Positions 42,733-51,929 are shown, counted from the stretch's first letter. The stretch is DNA of 64,000 bases from Amycolatopsis nigrescens CSC17Ta-90 (GCF_000384315.1 NZ_ARVW01000001.1:4030157-4094156), one strand, 5' to 3'. Notes: generated from the letters alone by a model not told the origin. Numbers and translations are program-made.

Positions 42733-43851
42733 ATGGTCGACGTCCACGACGGACTCACGACCGAGGGGTTCGCGGTGCCGTTGCGACTGCACAACCTGCT
42801 GCTCACCTTGGCAGGTCGGCTGGATGACAGCGCGCTGTCCGAAGCGCGCGAGCTGGTCGCTCGGTCTCACCTCGCCGAGGCCATCGAGCTGGCCACCGGC
42901 GCGCTGATCGCCGGCAAGCTGCCGGTGACCGGCGCCGAGCAGCGCGAGCTGGCACTGGTGCTGGAGCTGAGCCGGTCCGACGCCACGCTGGCCGACCAGC
43001 TGACCGTGGACGAGGCCGCGCACGGGCCGGCCCACCGGTTCAGCGGGGACAACCAGCCGGAGAACGGCATCGCCGAGGCACTGGACCGCACCGTGCAGGT
43101 GCTGCCGGACCTGCGTGCGGTGCACGCGGTATGGCGCAACACCCCGGCCGGCAGCGTGCCCGGCCCGCTGCCGCAGCGGGTGGTGCTGGTGGAGATCGGC
43201 CCGGACGGCAACCCGCCCGCGGTGGCGTTCCGGGTGGACACCGCGCTGCGGCGGTCCGGGATCCGCTCGGTGGTCGAGGTCTGCGGTCCCGGTGCGGAGA
43301 AGGCCGGCTACCACGACCAGGCGCTCGGCTCGGCCACGCCGGTGTGGCTGGCAGGCGACCGCCGCTCGCACAGTTCGTCCCCGAGCCCGGTGCAGCCCGC
43401 CCCGGCGATGGCTTCGGCCCCGGTGGTCACCGAGTCGCAGGGCAGGCACACCGCCGAGCAGGACACCGTGGACGACGGCGACGAGGTGGGTATTCCGGAG
43501 GCGCGCCAAGAAACTCAGGCAGCACCAGGCGGGGCCGAAGACCGGGCCGAGAAAACGTCCGACATGAGCTCGGCCGAGGTGGCCCAGCTGCGGGCCGCGC
43601 TGGCGGAGGACCCGAGCCGCGGCAAGGCGATCGCGGCGGCGAGCCTGGACGCCGGCGAGGTGGTCGAGCTGCCGGAACTGGACCTGGACGACCCGCAGCT
43701 GTCCGACCGCGACCGCAAGCTCCTCCGCGAGCTGCACGCCGAGCTGGCCGAACGGGAACGCGCCGAGGCGGCCAAGATCAGGATGAACGGGGTCAACCGC
43801 GGCGGCGAGCAGAACAGCACCCGCTGGGTGGACGGCTTTTCCGGCGCCTAG
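42733..43851 (+). CDS. Unrecognised protein with acidic disordered C-terminal half
   Basis: A 372-residue protein. Residues 1-100 are helical and Leu/Ala-rich (LLTLAGRLDDSALSEARELVARS). A more structured part follows at 110-200, with PQRVVLVEIGPDGNPPAVAFRVDTALRRSGIRSVVEVCGPG, an alpha/beta domain. Residues 205-290 are disordered and rich in Ser/Pro/Glu. A helical C-terminus contains DRDRKLLRELHAELAERERAEAAKIRMNG. GGAGGGAG lies 12 bases before the ATG. No family or motif of known activity is recognised. It lies 40 bases after the previous gene, between RidA and the NUDIX gene. Confidence 0.75.
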   Translation: MVDVHDGLTTEGFAVPLRLHNLLLTLAGRLDDSALSEARELVARSHLAEAIELATGALIAGKLPVTGAEQRELALVLELSRSDATLADQLTVDEAAHGPAHRFSGDNQPENGIAEALDRTVQVLPDLRAVHAVWRNTPAGSVPGPLPQRVVLVEIGPDGNPPAVAFRVDTALRRSGIRSVVEVCGPGAEKAGYHDQALGSATPVWLAGDRRSHSSSPSPVQPAPAMASAPVVTESQGRHTAEQDTVDDGDEVGIPEARQETQAAPGGAEDRAEKTSDMSSAEVAQLRAALAEDPSRGKAIAAASLDAGEVVELPELDLDDPQLSDRDRKLLRELHAELAERERAEAAKIRMNGVNRGGEQNSTRWVDGFSGA

Positions 43852-43979
43852 GGGCGCCGGGGGTGAGATCCGTCGGGGCCTTCGGCCACGGCGAGTTCCA
43901 CGGCGCGGGTCTCGCAGGTCACAGCAGTATTCAGTGGCTCTGGCAGTAGATCCTTCCGTACCGGGCGTATCTTTCGGGC

Positions 43980-44792
43980 GTGCCTGAACTACCCCAGAGA
44001 CTGACCTTCGACGTGCCGCCGGGGTTCACCATGCGCCCCGATGTGGCGGAGCCGGTGACCCCGAAGGACGCGGCCACCGTGGTGCTGCTGCGCGACACCG
44101 ATCGCGGCGTGGAGGTCTTCCTCCAGCGCCGGGTGGCCGCGATGGCGTTCGCCGCCGGGATGACCGTGTTCCCCGGCGGCGGTGTGGACCCGCGCGACGC
44201 GGACGCTTCGATCAGCTGGGCGGGCCCGCCGGCCGCGAAATGGGCGGTGTGGTTCGACTGCTCCGAGTCGCTGGCCCGCGCGCTGGTCTGCGCCGCGGTC
44301 CGCGAGATGTTCGAGGAGTCCGGGGTGCTGCTGGCTTCGGCCGGCGACGCCGTGGTCGAGGACACCTCGGTCTACGCCGGTGCGCGAGCCGCGCTGGAGT
44401 CCCGTGAGCTGTCATTGGCCGGTTTCCTCGCCGCCGAAGGGCTCACCCTGCGGGCGGACCTGCTGCGGCCGTGGTCGAACTGGGTGACCCCCGCGCAGGA
44501 GCCGCGCCGTTACGACACCCGCTTCTTTGCGGCCGTGCTGCCGGACGGCCAGCGCGCCGACGGGGCCACCACCGAGGCGGAGAGCTCCGGCTGGCAGCGG
44601 CCCGAGGAGACGATCGCGGACGCCACCGCGGGCCGTCAGAACCTGATGCCGCCGACCTGGATCACGCTGACCGAGATCGGCGACTACGAGAACACGTCGG
44701 AGGTGCTGGCCGCCGGACGCGAGATCAGGAAGATCAGCCCGGCGCTGGTGCGCGAAGGCGACCAGATCCGCATCGTGCTGGAGGAACAGTGA
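43980..44792 (+). CDS. NUDIX hydrolase (NUDT19-like, expanded Nudix box)
   Basis: A 270-residue NUDIX protein. The Nudix box is split: the GGG part sits in AGMTVFPGGGVDPRDAD and the catalytic REMFEESGVL follows about 45 residues later. This insertion is the mark of the NUDT7/NUDT19 type, which often hydrolyse CoA derivatives. The metal-binding glutamates are in the EESG helix. The start is GTG 43980, 6 bases after TATCTT, so the message is leaderless. Its TGA overlaps the GTG of the next gene. The substrate is inferred only from the family. Confidence 0.88.
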   Translation: MPELPQRLTFDVPPGFTMRPDVAEPVTPKDAATVVLLRDTDRGVEVFLQRRVAAMAFAAGMTVFPGGGVDPRDADASISWAGPPAAKWAVWFDCSESLARALVCAAVREMFEESGVLLASAGDAVVEDTSVYAGARAALESRELSLAGFLAAEGLTLRADLLRPWSNWVTPAQEPRRYDTRFFAAVLPDGQRADGATTEAESSGWQRPEETIADATAGRQNLMPPTWITLTEIGDYENTSEVLAAGREIRKISPALVREGDQIRIVLEEQ

Positions 44793-45565
44793 CGCACCCG
44801 GCCTACGGCGTACTCCGCCCGGTGACCCCGATCGCGTCGGTGCTGCTGGAGAACAACCCGTCCGCGATGACCCTGGAAGGTACGAACAGCTGGGTGCTGC
44901 GGGCCCCGGGCTCCGCGTCGCACGTGGTGGTGGATCCCGGCTACGAGGATCCCGACCACCTCCGGGCGCTGGCCGGGGTGGCGCCGGTTTCGCTGATCCT
45001 GCTCACCCACCACCACGCGGATCACGCCGAGGGCGCGCCGTGGCTGGCCGAGCGGGTGGACGCGCCGGTGCGCGCCTTCGACCCGTCGCTCTGCCTCGGC
45101 GCAGAGCCGCTGGTCGGCGGCGAGGTGGTCTCGGCGGCCGGGCTCGAGCTGGAGGTGCTGCACACCCCCGGGCACACCGAGGACTCGGTGACCCTGCGGA
45201 TCCGGCAGGACGGTACCGAGCTGGCGCTCACCGGGGACACCGTGCTCGGCCGCGGCACCACCATTCTCAGCGATCTCGGCGACTACCTGCGCTCGCTGCG
45301 GACGTTGATCGAGCTGCCGGCCGGCACGCTGGGCCTGCCCGGTCACGGTCCCGAGCTGCCCGATCTGCGCGCCACCGCGCGGGAGTACCTTGCCCACCGC
45401 GAGCAGCGGCTGGACCAGGTGCGGGCGGCGCTGGCCGAACTCGGTGCGGACGCCACCCCGCGCCAGGTGGTGGAGCTGGTCTACGCCGACGTCGACAAGG
45501 CACTGTGGGTACCCGCCGAGTACAGCGTCCGGGCCCAGCTCGACTACCTCCGCGAGACCGGCTAG
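44789..45565 (+). CDS. Metallo-beta-lactamase-fold hydrolase (Rv3677c-like)
   Basis: A 258-residue MBL-fold protein similar to LACTB2/RNase-like hydrolases. The metal signature THHHADH is at residues 73-79, HTPGHTEDSV supplies another histidine, LTGDTVLGRGTT the bridging Asp, and PGHGPELPD the last His. The C-terminal helix region (HREQRLDQVRAALAELGADATPRQVVELVYADV) is the winged-helix-like extension of this subgroup. It overlaps the NUDIX gene by four bases (GTGA). The substrate is unknown; related enzymes cleave RNA or thioesters. The convergent MFS gene ends 4 bases past its stop. Confidence 0.92.
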   Translation: MTHPAYGVLRPVTPIASVLLENNPSAMTLEGTNSWVLRAPGSASHVVVDPGYEDPDHLRALAGVAPVSLILLTHHHADHAEGAPWLAERVDAPVRAFDPSLCLGAEPLVGGEVVSAAGLELEVLHTPGHTEDSVTLRIRQDGTELALTGDTVLGRGTTILSDLGDYLRSLRTLIELPAGTLGLPGHGPELPDLRATAREYLAHREQRLDQVRAALAELGADATPRQVVELVYADVDKALWVPAEYSVRAQLDYLRETG

Positions 45566-45569
45566 CCGC

Positions 45570-46832
45570 TCAAGCGTTCGCCGCCATGAGAGCGGGGGCG
45601 GAGTCGTTGTTGCCGTCGGCTATCGGGCGGATGGTGCCGCGCAGCAGCCACACCAACCCGGCGATCAGCACCGCGCCGATCCCGGCGGCCAGGAAGGACG
45701 CCGGCGGGCCGCTGTGCTCCACCAGGTAGCCGCTGATCGACTGGCCGACGGCGAGGCCGAGGGTGATCGCGGTGAGCACCCAGCCGAACGCCTCGGCGGC
45801 GGTGCCGCGCGGCGCGACCATCTCGATGGCCGCGGAGTGCGTGGTGGACTGCGGGGTGATCAGCGCGCCGGCCGCGAGCATGGCCAGCGCCAGGCCCCAC
45901 AGCGAGGACGGCAACGCGAGCAGGGCCACCAGCCCGCCGAACCCGGCGAGCAGCACCGGCAGCCGCAGCCGCATCGGGCGCGGCCACGGGCGCAGGCTGT
46001 ACGCCACGCCGAAGGCCACCGAGCTCACCGACCACACCGACAGCAGCAGCCCGCCGATCGTCGGATGACCGGCCTTGGTCGCCGCGGCCGGCACCGCGAC
46101 CTCGACGAAGCCGATCACCATGCCGAAGCCGAGCGCGGCCAGCGCCAGCGTGCGCATGCCGGGACTGGCCAGTGCGCCGAGCAGCCGTCCGCCGCGGGTT
46201 TCCGCGGGACCCCAGGCCCGCACGGTCGGGCTGAGCGCGAACATCAGCGCGCCGACGATCATGCAGAGCGCGCCGGCGACCAGGCCGGTGCCCGCCCACG
46301 GCGCGGCGACCAGCACCCCGGCCAGGCCGGGCCCGAGGATGAAGAAGACCTCCATGCTGATCGCCTCATACGAGAAGGCCGCGTTGCGGGTGGGGCCGGC
46401 GGGCAGCAGCCGTCCCCACAGCGCCCTGGACGCGGAGCCGACCATCGGTTCGCTGATCCCGATCCCGCCGGCGAGCAGCACCAGCACCGCGGTCGGCGCG
46501 TGCGCTTCGATGGCGAGCACCAGCGAGGTCATCGCGAGCGCGAACAGCCCAACGGTGACCAGCAGCGGCCTGGTCGGCCCGAACCGGTCGATCAGCCTGC
46601 CCTGCACCACCGAGCCCAGCGAGACGCCGACGAGCGAGCCGGCGGAGACCAGCCCGGCCGACGCGAACGAGCCGGTTTCGCGCTGCACGAAGAGCAGGGC
46701 GGAGATACCGATCATCGCGATCGGCAGCCTGGCCAGCAGTGAGGCCACCGCCGGACCGCGCGAGCCGGGGGCGGTCAGCGCGGTGCGGTAGTCGGCCAGG
46801 GTGGCATGGCCTTCGGACGCAGAGTGGGACAC
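45570..46832 (-). CDS. MFS transporter
   Basis: A 420-residue major facilitator protein with twelve predicted membrane helices. The loop after the second helix, GSVVQGRLIDRFGPTRPLL, matches MFS motif A. The rest is hydrophobic and small-residue-rich, with a loop SPTVRAWGPAETRGGR between halves. The substrate is unknown; drug or metabolite export is common in this type. GTG 46832 is the first start codon, with an ATTGGTAC palindrome just upstream (46852-46871). It is an insert in the conserved block: a mycobacterial counterpart is not expected here. Confidence 0.88.
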   Translation of the reverse strand: MSHSASEGHATLADYRTALTAPGSRGPAVASLLARLPIAMIGISALLFVQRETGSFASAGLVSAGSLVGVSLGSVVQGRLIDRFGPTRPLLVTVGLFALAMTSLVLAIEAHAPTAVLVLLAGGIGISEPMVGSASRALWGRLLPAGPTRNAAFSYEAISMEVFFILGPGLAGVLVAAPWAGTGLVAGALCMIVGALMFALSPTVRAWGPAETRGGRLLGALASPGMRTLALAALGFGMVIGFVEVAVPAAATKAGHPTIGGLLLSVWSVSSVAFGVAYSLRPWPRPMRLRLPVLLAGFGGLVALLALPSSLWGLALAMLAAGALITPQSTTHSAAIEMVAPRGTAAEAFGWVLTAITLGLAVGQSISGYLVEHSGPPASFLAAGIGAVLIAGLVWLLRGTIRPIADGNNDSAPALMAANA

Positions 46833-46851
46833 GAGTACCAGTATGCCTGAT

Positions 46852-46871
46852 ATTGGTACATCAGTACCAAT
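46852..46871. promoter_or_regulatory. Palindromic operator candidate upstream of the MFS gene
   Basis: ATTGGTAC and GTACCAAT are exact complements separated by ATCA, and a further GTACCA half lies at 46835-46840. It is 20 bases before the MFS GTG, within the expected promoter. This looks like a binding site for a dimeric repressor; no regulator gene is adjacent. Confidence 0.6.
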
Positions 46872-47127
46872 TGTTTCCGGGCGACCTGCGTCACTCTCTC
46901 CCGGAAGTTTGATCTCGGTTGAGTAACGGTCACCGTCATATGCCCGGTTTCGCGCAACGAACCCGCGCTGATGGCGTCTGTGAGGGTGAACGGCCTTGAG
47001 TTTTGGGGTAGGGGTCGTGCGAAGGTAAAAGCAACAGAACGCGATTTCCAGCTCCCTCCGGCATACGGGTCGGGGCCTAGTCCGGAGGGCGGGGAGCGCG
47101 GGCCGTCGGGGGATGGTCCGCGCACAG

Positions 47128-47171
47128 CGAAGGGCCGGTGCGCCACGTCGGGGGTGGCGCCCGGCCCTTCG
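47128..47171 (-). terminator. crp terminator
   Basis: An 18-bp stem (47154-47171 with 47128-47146, one bulged base) around a 7-base loop. It begins 56 bases after the crp stop on the minus strand. No U run follows. Confidence 0.82.
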
Positions 47172-47226
47172 TTATGTTCTGGCTGTCATGTTTTCCGGCC
47201 CGACCGTCAGGCGGGCCGGTATCGGA

Positions 47227-47901
47227 TCAGCGGGCCCGGCGGGCCAGCCGCTCCGGGTCCAGGATCAGCACGCTCTTGCCCTCCAGGCGCAGCCAGCCGC
47301 GATGCGCGAAGTCGGCGAGCGCCTTGTTCACGGTCTCGCGCGACGCGCCGACGAGCTGGGCGATCTCCTCCTGGGTCAGGTCGTGGCTGACCCGCAGCAG
47401 ACCGGCCTCCTGGCTGCCGAACCGCTGCGCGAGCTGCAGCAGCGCCCTGGCCACCCGGCCTGGCACGTCGGTGAAGATCAGCTCGGCGACCATGTTGTTG
47501 GTCCGGCGCAGCCGGCGTGCCACCACGCGCAGCAGCTGCTCGGCGATCTCCGGCCTGCTGGAGATCCACTGGCGCAGCGCGGCACGGTCCATCGTCACGC
47601 AGCGCACCTCGGTCACCGTGGTCGCGCTGGACGTCCGCGGGCCGGGATCGAAGATCGACAGCTCACCGAACATGTCCGACGGCCCGAAGATGCCGAGCAG
47701 GTTCTCTCTGCCGTCCGGGGACTTGCGGCCGATCTTCACCTTGCCGGACTGGATGATGTAGAGCTTGTCGCCGGGTTCGCCTTCGTTGAAGATCACATGG
47801 CCCCGGGGGAACTCCACGCTTTCCAGGGTCTGCGCGAGCGCTTCCGCAGCAGCCGGCTCCACACCCTGGAAAATGCCCGCCCGGGCCAGGGTTTCGTCCA
47901 C
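47227..47901 (-). CDS. crp: Cyclic-AMP receptor protein family regulator
   Basis: A 224-residue Crp/Fnr-family regulator (Rv3676-like). The cyclic nucleotide-binding domain covers residues 1-120, with [23 protein letters not shown] as the phosphate-binding cassette. The C-terminal winged helix (from about 145) has [24 protein letters not shown] as the recognition part. GTG 47901 is chosen over ATG 47916: it gives [11 protein letters not shown] like the mycobacterial Crp start, the same length of 224, and GAGGAGG lies 6 bases before it. It would control carbon and resuscitation genes. Terminator at 47128-47171. Confidence 0.95.
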   Translation of the reverse strand: MDETLARAGIFQGVEPAAAEALAQTLESVEFPRGHVIFNEGEPGDKLYIIQSGKVKIGRKSPDGRENLLGIFGPSDMFGELSIFDPGPRTSSATTVTEVRCVTMDRAALRQWISSRPEIAEQLLRVVARRLRRTNNMVAELIFTDVPGRVARALLQLAQRFGSQEAGLLRVSHDLTQEEIAQLVGASRETVNKALADFAHRGWLRLEGKSVLILDPERLARRAR

Positions 47902-48122
47902 CTCGTGCCTCCTCATCGTGTGGCCACCGCGATCCTCATCCGAAGAGGAGCGTGCTGCCGATCACTATCGTGCAGTGTAGGTCCTGCGGGCCAGATCGCC
48001 CCTTGGCTCGCCGGGGCGCGCAAGAACCCGCCCAGCCGGGTGAGTACCGGGCACCGGAGGGTGCCCGTACGGATACCGGCAGTTCAGGCGGGTTCGCGGA
48101 CGATCTCGCTCGACGGTGGAGC

Positions 48123-48374
48123 CTAACCCCGCACCTTTCGGGGCCGCAGCTTGGCCGCTCTTCCGCCGAGGCGGCGCAGCCTGAACAGCTCCAGCGCGCG
48201 GCCGATGCCGTGCCCGTAGAGCGCCCTGACCTCGTTCGGCTGGGCCTGCTCGAGGAACTCTTCGACGTCTTCCTCCTGCACGGCGACGTGCTTGAGGCGG
48301 CTCTCCACCCGCTCCATGAGCAGCGGGAACATCATCATCACGAACGGTACCGCGATTACCAACCAGACAGTCAT
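48123..48374 (-). CDS. Small membrane-anchored protein
   Basis: An 83-residue protein. Residues 1-20 form one hydrophobic segment (MTVWLVIAVPFVMMMFPLLM), followed by an acidic helix (VQEEDVEEFLEQAQPNEVRAL) and a basic tail (LRRLGGRAAKLRPRKVRG). The shape is a membrane anchor with a charged cytoplasmic tail. A small membrane protein gene (Rv3675) stands at the same place between crp and nth in mycobacteria, but the length differs and homology is not established. The ATG at 48374 faces the divergent nth gene 200 bases away. Confidence 0.75.
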   Translation of the reverse strand: MTVWLVIAVPFVMMMFPLLMERVESRLKHVAVQEEDVEEFLEQAQPNEVRALYGHGIGRALELFRLRRLGGRAAKLRPRKVRG

Positions 48375-48574
48375 GATTCCCTACTCGATACGCGTTCCGA
48401 AAGAGACACTGAAGGACATCGGGCGCTCGATGTAGCAGGCATTGACTCCAGATCCTCGCTCATGGCGTTCGATCTCTGCGCCAAGGTTCGGGCTGTGGCG
48501 TGTCGGCGTGCCGGCCCCACCGGGAGCCGGGTGCTCCCAGAACAGCCGTCGGATAGCGCCCGTAGGCTATCGGG

Positions 48575-49357
48575 GTGCCACCCGCAGTCGGAAACGCCCC
48601 CCGGAAGGGTGGCGTCCCCAAGCCCTCCGGAAACCCGGAAAGCCATCTCGCACTGGTGAGACGTGCCCGGCGGATGTTGCGTTGCCTCGGCGAGGGATAT
48701 CCGGACGCGCACTGCGAGCTGGATTTCCGCACCCCGCTCGAGCTGCTGGTCGCGGTGATCCTGTCCGCGCAGACCACCGATGTCCGGGTGAACCAGGTGA
48801 CCCCGGCGCTGTTCGCGCGGTACCGCACGGCGCGGGACTACGCCGCCGCCGACCGCACCGAGCTGGAGGAGCTGCTGCGGCCGACCGGCTTCTACCGGGC
48901 GAAGGCGAACTCGCTGCTCGGCCTCGGCGCGGCGCTGGTCGAGCGGTTCGACGGCGAGGTGCCGGCGAAGCTGGCGGACCTGGTCAGCCTGCCCGGAGTG
49001 GGCAGGAAGACGGCGAACGTGGTGCTCGGCAACGCCTTCGACGTCCCCGGCATCACCGTGGACACGCACTTCGGCAGGCTGGTCCGCCGGTTCGGCTGGA
49101 CCGAGCTGGAGGACCCGGTGAAGGTGGAGCACGCGATCGGGGAGCTGATCCCGCGCAAGGAGTGGACGATGCTCTCGCACCGGGTGATCTTCCACGGCCG
49201 CCGCGTCTGCCATGCCCGCAAACCGGCCTGCGGCGCCTGCATCCTGGCCAGGGACTGCCCGTCCTTCGGTGCCGGGCCGACCGAGTTCGAAGCGGCCGCG
49301 AAGCTGGTCAAGGGACCTGAGCGGGACCACCTGCTGGCGATGCTGGAGCGCCCGTGA
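48575..49357 (+). CDS. nth: Endonuclease III
   Basis: A 260-residue DNA glycosylase/AP lyase that removes oxidised pyrimidines. The helix-hairpin-helix [14 protein letters not shown] holds the catalytic lysine K145, VDTHFGR holds the catalytic D163, and the 4Fe-4S cluster ligands are C212, C219, C222 and C228 (C-x6-C-x2-C-x5-C). An N-terminal extension of about 22 residues is Lys/Pro-rich. GTG 48575 lies 6 bases after TAGGCT, the leaderless pattern. It begins a plus-strand operon that continues with the thioredoxin, NUDIX and MarP-like genes, as in mycobacteria. Confidence 0.96.
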   Translation: MPPAVGNAPRKGGVPKPSGNPESHLALVRRARRMLRCLGEGYPDAHCELDFRTPLELLVAVILSAQTTDVRVNQVTPALFARYRTARDYAAADRTELEELLRPTGFYRAKANSLLGLGAALVERFDGEVPAKLADLVSLPGVGRKTANVVLGNAFDVPGITVDTHFGRLVRRFGWTELEDPVKVEHAIGELIPRKEWTMLSHRVIFHGRRVCHARKPACGACILARDCPSFGAGPTEFEAAAKLVKGPERDHLLAMLERP

Positions 49358-49965
49358 CCGCGTTGACCAAAGGGGCGCTCGCGGCGGCCGTGCTGGTGCT
49401 GGCGGTGATCGTCGCGTTGCTGCCGAGGGACAACGACCCCGGCGGCAGCGCGACGATCACCGCCAATCCCGACCTCGGCGCCGCCAGGGCGCGGGCCGCG
49501 CTCCCGCCCTGCCCGGCCGGCGACGGCAGGGCAGGGGCGCTGCCCGCCATGGGCGAGGTCGCCGCGTCCTGCCTCGGCGACGGTGCGCCGGTCGACCTCG
49601 CCACCGCGCTGGCCGGGCGCACCACGCTGGTCAACCTGTGGGCCACCTGGTGCGAGCCCTGCAAGACCGAGCTGCCGGTGCTGGCCGCGTACGCCGCCCA
49701 GCCCGGTGCAGCGAACGTGCTCACTGTGCAGGGCGCCAGCTCCGCGGCGGACGGTCTCGAGCTGCTCACCCGGCTCGGTGTGCACCTGCCCGTGGTGCAC
49801 GACGGCGACGGGCAGACCGGCCCGGTCCGCACCGCGCTGCGCGCCCCGGCCAGGCTGCCGGCGTCCTTCCTGGTGACCCCGGACGGGCAGGTCCGGCTGA
49901 TCGGCGACCCGCCGGTGTTCGAAACCCCCGACCAGGTCCGCCGGGCCGTGACGGGCTCGCCGTGA
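49354..49965 (+). CDS. TlpA-like membrane-anchored thioredoxin (Rv3673c-like)
   Basis: A 203-residue protein. Residues 6-24 form a signal anchor, so the thioredoxin domain lies outside the membrane. The active site is WCEPC (W99, C100, C103) in [20 protein letters not shown], followed by [20 protein letters not shown] and the cis-Pro region [11 protein letters not shown], typical of TlpA/ResA. Two extra cysteines (CPAG and SCLGDG, residues 53 and 73) lie in the linker. It probably reduces disulfides of extracytoplasmic proteins or cytochromes. GTG 49354 overlaps the nth stop by four bases, so translation is coupled. Confidence 0.93.
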   Translation: MTALTKGALAAAVLVLAVIVALLPRDNDPGGSATITANPDLGAARARAALPPCPAGDGRAGALPAMGEVAASCLGDGAPVDLATALAGRTTLVNLWATWCEPCKTELPVLAAYAAQPGAANVLTVQGASSAADGLELLTRLGVHLPVVHDGDGQTGPVRTALRAPARLPASFLVTPDGQVRLIGDPPVFETPDQVRRAVTGSP

Positions 49966-50678
49966 CCGGCCCGCTGGTGGACCTGGACACGGTCCCGGAG
50001 TGGCTGCGCCCGCTGGTGGAGATCAGCGGGACCCTCGACTCGCGCACGTTCACCCGGTTCCGTCCGCCCGCGGACAGGGCCACCCGGCCGGCGGCGGTGC
50101 TGATCCTGCTCGGCGAGGACGAGCGCGGGCCGGACGTGCTGCTCCTGCGCCGCGCGGACACCCTCGGCTCGCATGCCGGTCAGGTCGCCTTTCCCGGTGG
50201 CGTCGCCGATGCCGGCGACGACGGGCCGGTGGGCACCGCGCTGCGGGAGGCCGAGGAGGAGACCGGGGTCGACCCGGCCGGGGTGCGGCCGGTGGCCGTG
50301 CTGCCCGAACTGTTCGTGCCGGTGTCCGGTTTCGCGGTGACCCCGGTGCTGGCGCACTGGGAGAAGCCGTCGCCGGTGCGTCCGGTGGACTTCGCTGAGA
50401 CGGCCGCGGTGGCCAGGGTGTCCGTGGCCGACCTGACCGACCCGGCGAACCGCTACCAGGTCACCAGGCCGGGCAGCGGCTGGCAGGGTCCGGTCTTCGA
50501 GGTGCACGGCCTGTTCGTCTGGGGGTTCACCGCCGGGCTGCTGTCCGTGCTGCTGGCGCTGGCGGGCTGGGAGCGGGACTGGGACCGGTCCGACGTCCGC
50601 GACCTCGAAGTGGCGTTGTCCGCGCACGAGACCCGCCTGGGTACTGTGCATGATCCGGATGCCGGAGGCAGGGAGTAG
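49962..50678 (+). CDS. NUDIX hydrolase, CoA pyrophosphatase type (Rv3672c-like)
   Basis: A 238-residue NUDIX protein. The Nudix box is in GQVAFPGGVADAGDDGPVGTALREAEEETGVDPAGV (the G-x5-E-x7-REUXEEXGU pattern), and RRADTLGSHAGQVAFPGG just before it is the motif of the CoA-specific (UPF0035) group. It would split CoA or dephospho-CoA to phosphopantetheine and ADP. The C-terminal half has hydrophobic FVWGFTAGLLSVLLALAGWE near residue 200, a common family trait. GTG 49962 overlaps the thioredoxin stop. MarP-like follows after 7 bases. Confidence 0.93.
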   Translation: MTGPLVDLDTVPEWLRPLVEISGTLDSRTFTRFRPPADRATRPAAVLILLGEDERGPDVLLLRRADTLGSHAGQVAFPGGVADAGDDGPVGTALREAEEETGVDPAGVRPVAVLPELFVPVSGFAVTPVLAHWEKPSPVRPVDFAETAAVARVSVADLTDPANRYQVTRPGSGWQGPVFEVHGLFVWGFTAGLLSVLLALAGWERDWDRSDVRDLEVALSAHETRLGTVHDPDAGGRE

Positions 50679-50685
50679 TTCGGTA

Positions 50686-51870
50686 GTGAACTGGGTCGAT
50701 GTGCTGGTGGTGCTGCTCGCCGTGCTGGCGGCCGTCTCCGGTGCGCGCCAGGGCGTGGTGATCGCGCTGCCGGCGCTGGTGGGTGTCCTGCTCGGGGCGA
50801 TCGCCGGTATCCGGCTCGCGCCGCTGGTCGTGGAGCTGTTCGACAATCCGGCGGCCAAGGTGGCGTTCGCGGTGGCCACCGTGGTGTTCCTGGTCGCGCT
50901 CGGTGAAACGCTCGGCGTGTGGGCGGGCCGCAAGGTCCGGCAGAAGATCAACATCGACAAGCTGCGCGGCGCGGACAGCACGCTGGGCGCGATCGTGCAG
51001 GGCGCCGTGGTCTTCGTGGTGGCCTGGCTGATCGCGCTGCCGCTGACCAGCGTCGCCGGGCTGCCCGGGCTGGCCTCGGCGATCAACAACTCGGCCGTGC
51101 TCGGCGGGGTCAACTCGGTGATGCCGCAGTCCGCGCAGGGCCTGCCGAACCAGCTGCGCAAGCTGCTCGACCGCTCCGGCTTTCCGTCCATTGTGGACCC
51201 TTTTCAGCGGCAGCCGATCACCGAGATCGAACCGCCGGACGTCGCGCTGCAGGAGAGCCCGGTGGTGCAGAACCTGCATCCCAGCGTGCTCAAGATCCGC
51301 GGCAACGCGTCATCCTGCTCGCGCGCGCTGGAGGGCACCGGGTTCGTCATCTCGCCACAGCGGGTGATGACGAACGCGCATGTGGTGGCCGGTACCGACG
51401 AGACCGCGGTGGAGACCACGGAGGGCCGGTTCCCGGCCAGGGTGGTCTATTTCGACCCGCAGACCGACGTCGCGATCCTCGCCGTGCCGAGGCTGGACGC
51501 CGAGCCGCTGACCTTCGCCCCGGAGCCGGCGCGGGCCGGGGACAGCGCGATCGTGCTCGGCTACCCGCTGGACGGCCCGTACACCGCCGAGGCGGCTCGG
51601 GTCCGGCAGCGCATCAACCTCCAGGGCCCCGACATCTACGACGCGAACACCGTGCGCAGGGACGTGTTCACCGTGCGTTCGAAGGTGCGCAGCGGTAACT
51701 CGGGCGGGCCGATGGTGGACCCGCAGGGCAGGGTGGTCGGCGTCGTCTTCGGTGCGTCGGTGGAGGACCCGGAAACCGGGTTCACGCTGACCGCGGCCGA
51801 GGTGGCGCCGGAGGTCGAGACCGCGCCTTCGCTCAGCGCCAGGGTCGGTACCGGCCCCTGCGCCGGCTAA
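50686..51870 (+). CDS. marP: Membrane serine protease, MarP-like
   Basis: A 394-residue protein. Residues 3-135 are a CvpA-like region with four membrane segments. The chymotrypsin-like protease domain follows from about residue 195. The catalytic triad is H232 (TNAHVV), D261 (QTDVAIL) and S339 (RSGNSGGPM). Cysteines C211 and C392 match the disulfide pair that stabilises mycobacterial MarP, an acid-resistance protease. GTG 50686 gives nearly the mycobacterial length of 397 residues, and GGCAGGGAG precedes it. It is the last gene of the nth operon. An 18-of-20-bp palindrome follows its stop. Confidence 0.95.
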   Translation: MNWVDVLVVLLAVLAAVSGARQGVVIALPALVGVLLGAIAGIRLAPLVVELFDNPAAKVAFAVATVVFLVALGETLGVWAGRKVRQKINIDKLRGADSTLGAIVQGAVVFVVAWLIALPLTSVAGLPGLASAINNSAVLGGVNSVMPQSAQGLPNQLRKLLDRSGFPSIVDPFQRQPITEIEPPDVALQESPVVQNLHPSVLKIRGNASSCSRALEGTGFVISPQRVMTNAHVVAGTDETAVETTEGRFPARVVYFDPQTDVAILAVPRLDAEPLTFAPEPARAGDSAIVLGYPLDGPYTAEAARVRQRINLQGPDIYDANTVRRDVFTVRSKVRSGNSGGPMVDPQGRVVGVVFGASVEDPETGFTLTAAEVAPEVETAPSLSARVGTGPCAG

Positions 51871-51885
51871 CTCGCAGGTCAGCCG

Positions 51886-51929
51886 TCGTGAGTGAAAAGT
51901 GTTGCTCCGGCAACGTTTTTCACTCACGA
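51886..51929. repeat. Palindrome of the GTGAGTGAAAA type between marP and the hydrolase
   Basis: Twenty-base arms (51886-51905 and 51910-51929) match at 18 positions with a 4-base loop. The right arm contains the stop codon of the convergent hydrolase gene, and TTTTT lies at 51916-51920. It can terminate both genes. Confidence 0.85.

Larger units (their letters stand above)
46833..47226. other. 394-bp region between crp and the MFS gene
   Basis: Both flanking genes are on the minus strand. It contains the crp terminator hairpin (47128-47171) and, next to the MFS start, a perfect 8-bp-arm palindrome (46852-46871). The middle (about 46900-47100) is AT-richer than most of the window and holds no convincing gene or RNA structure. 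Confidence 0.5.
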
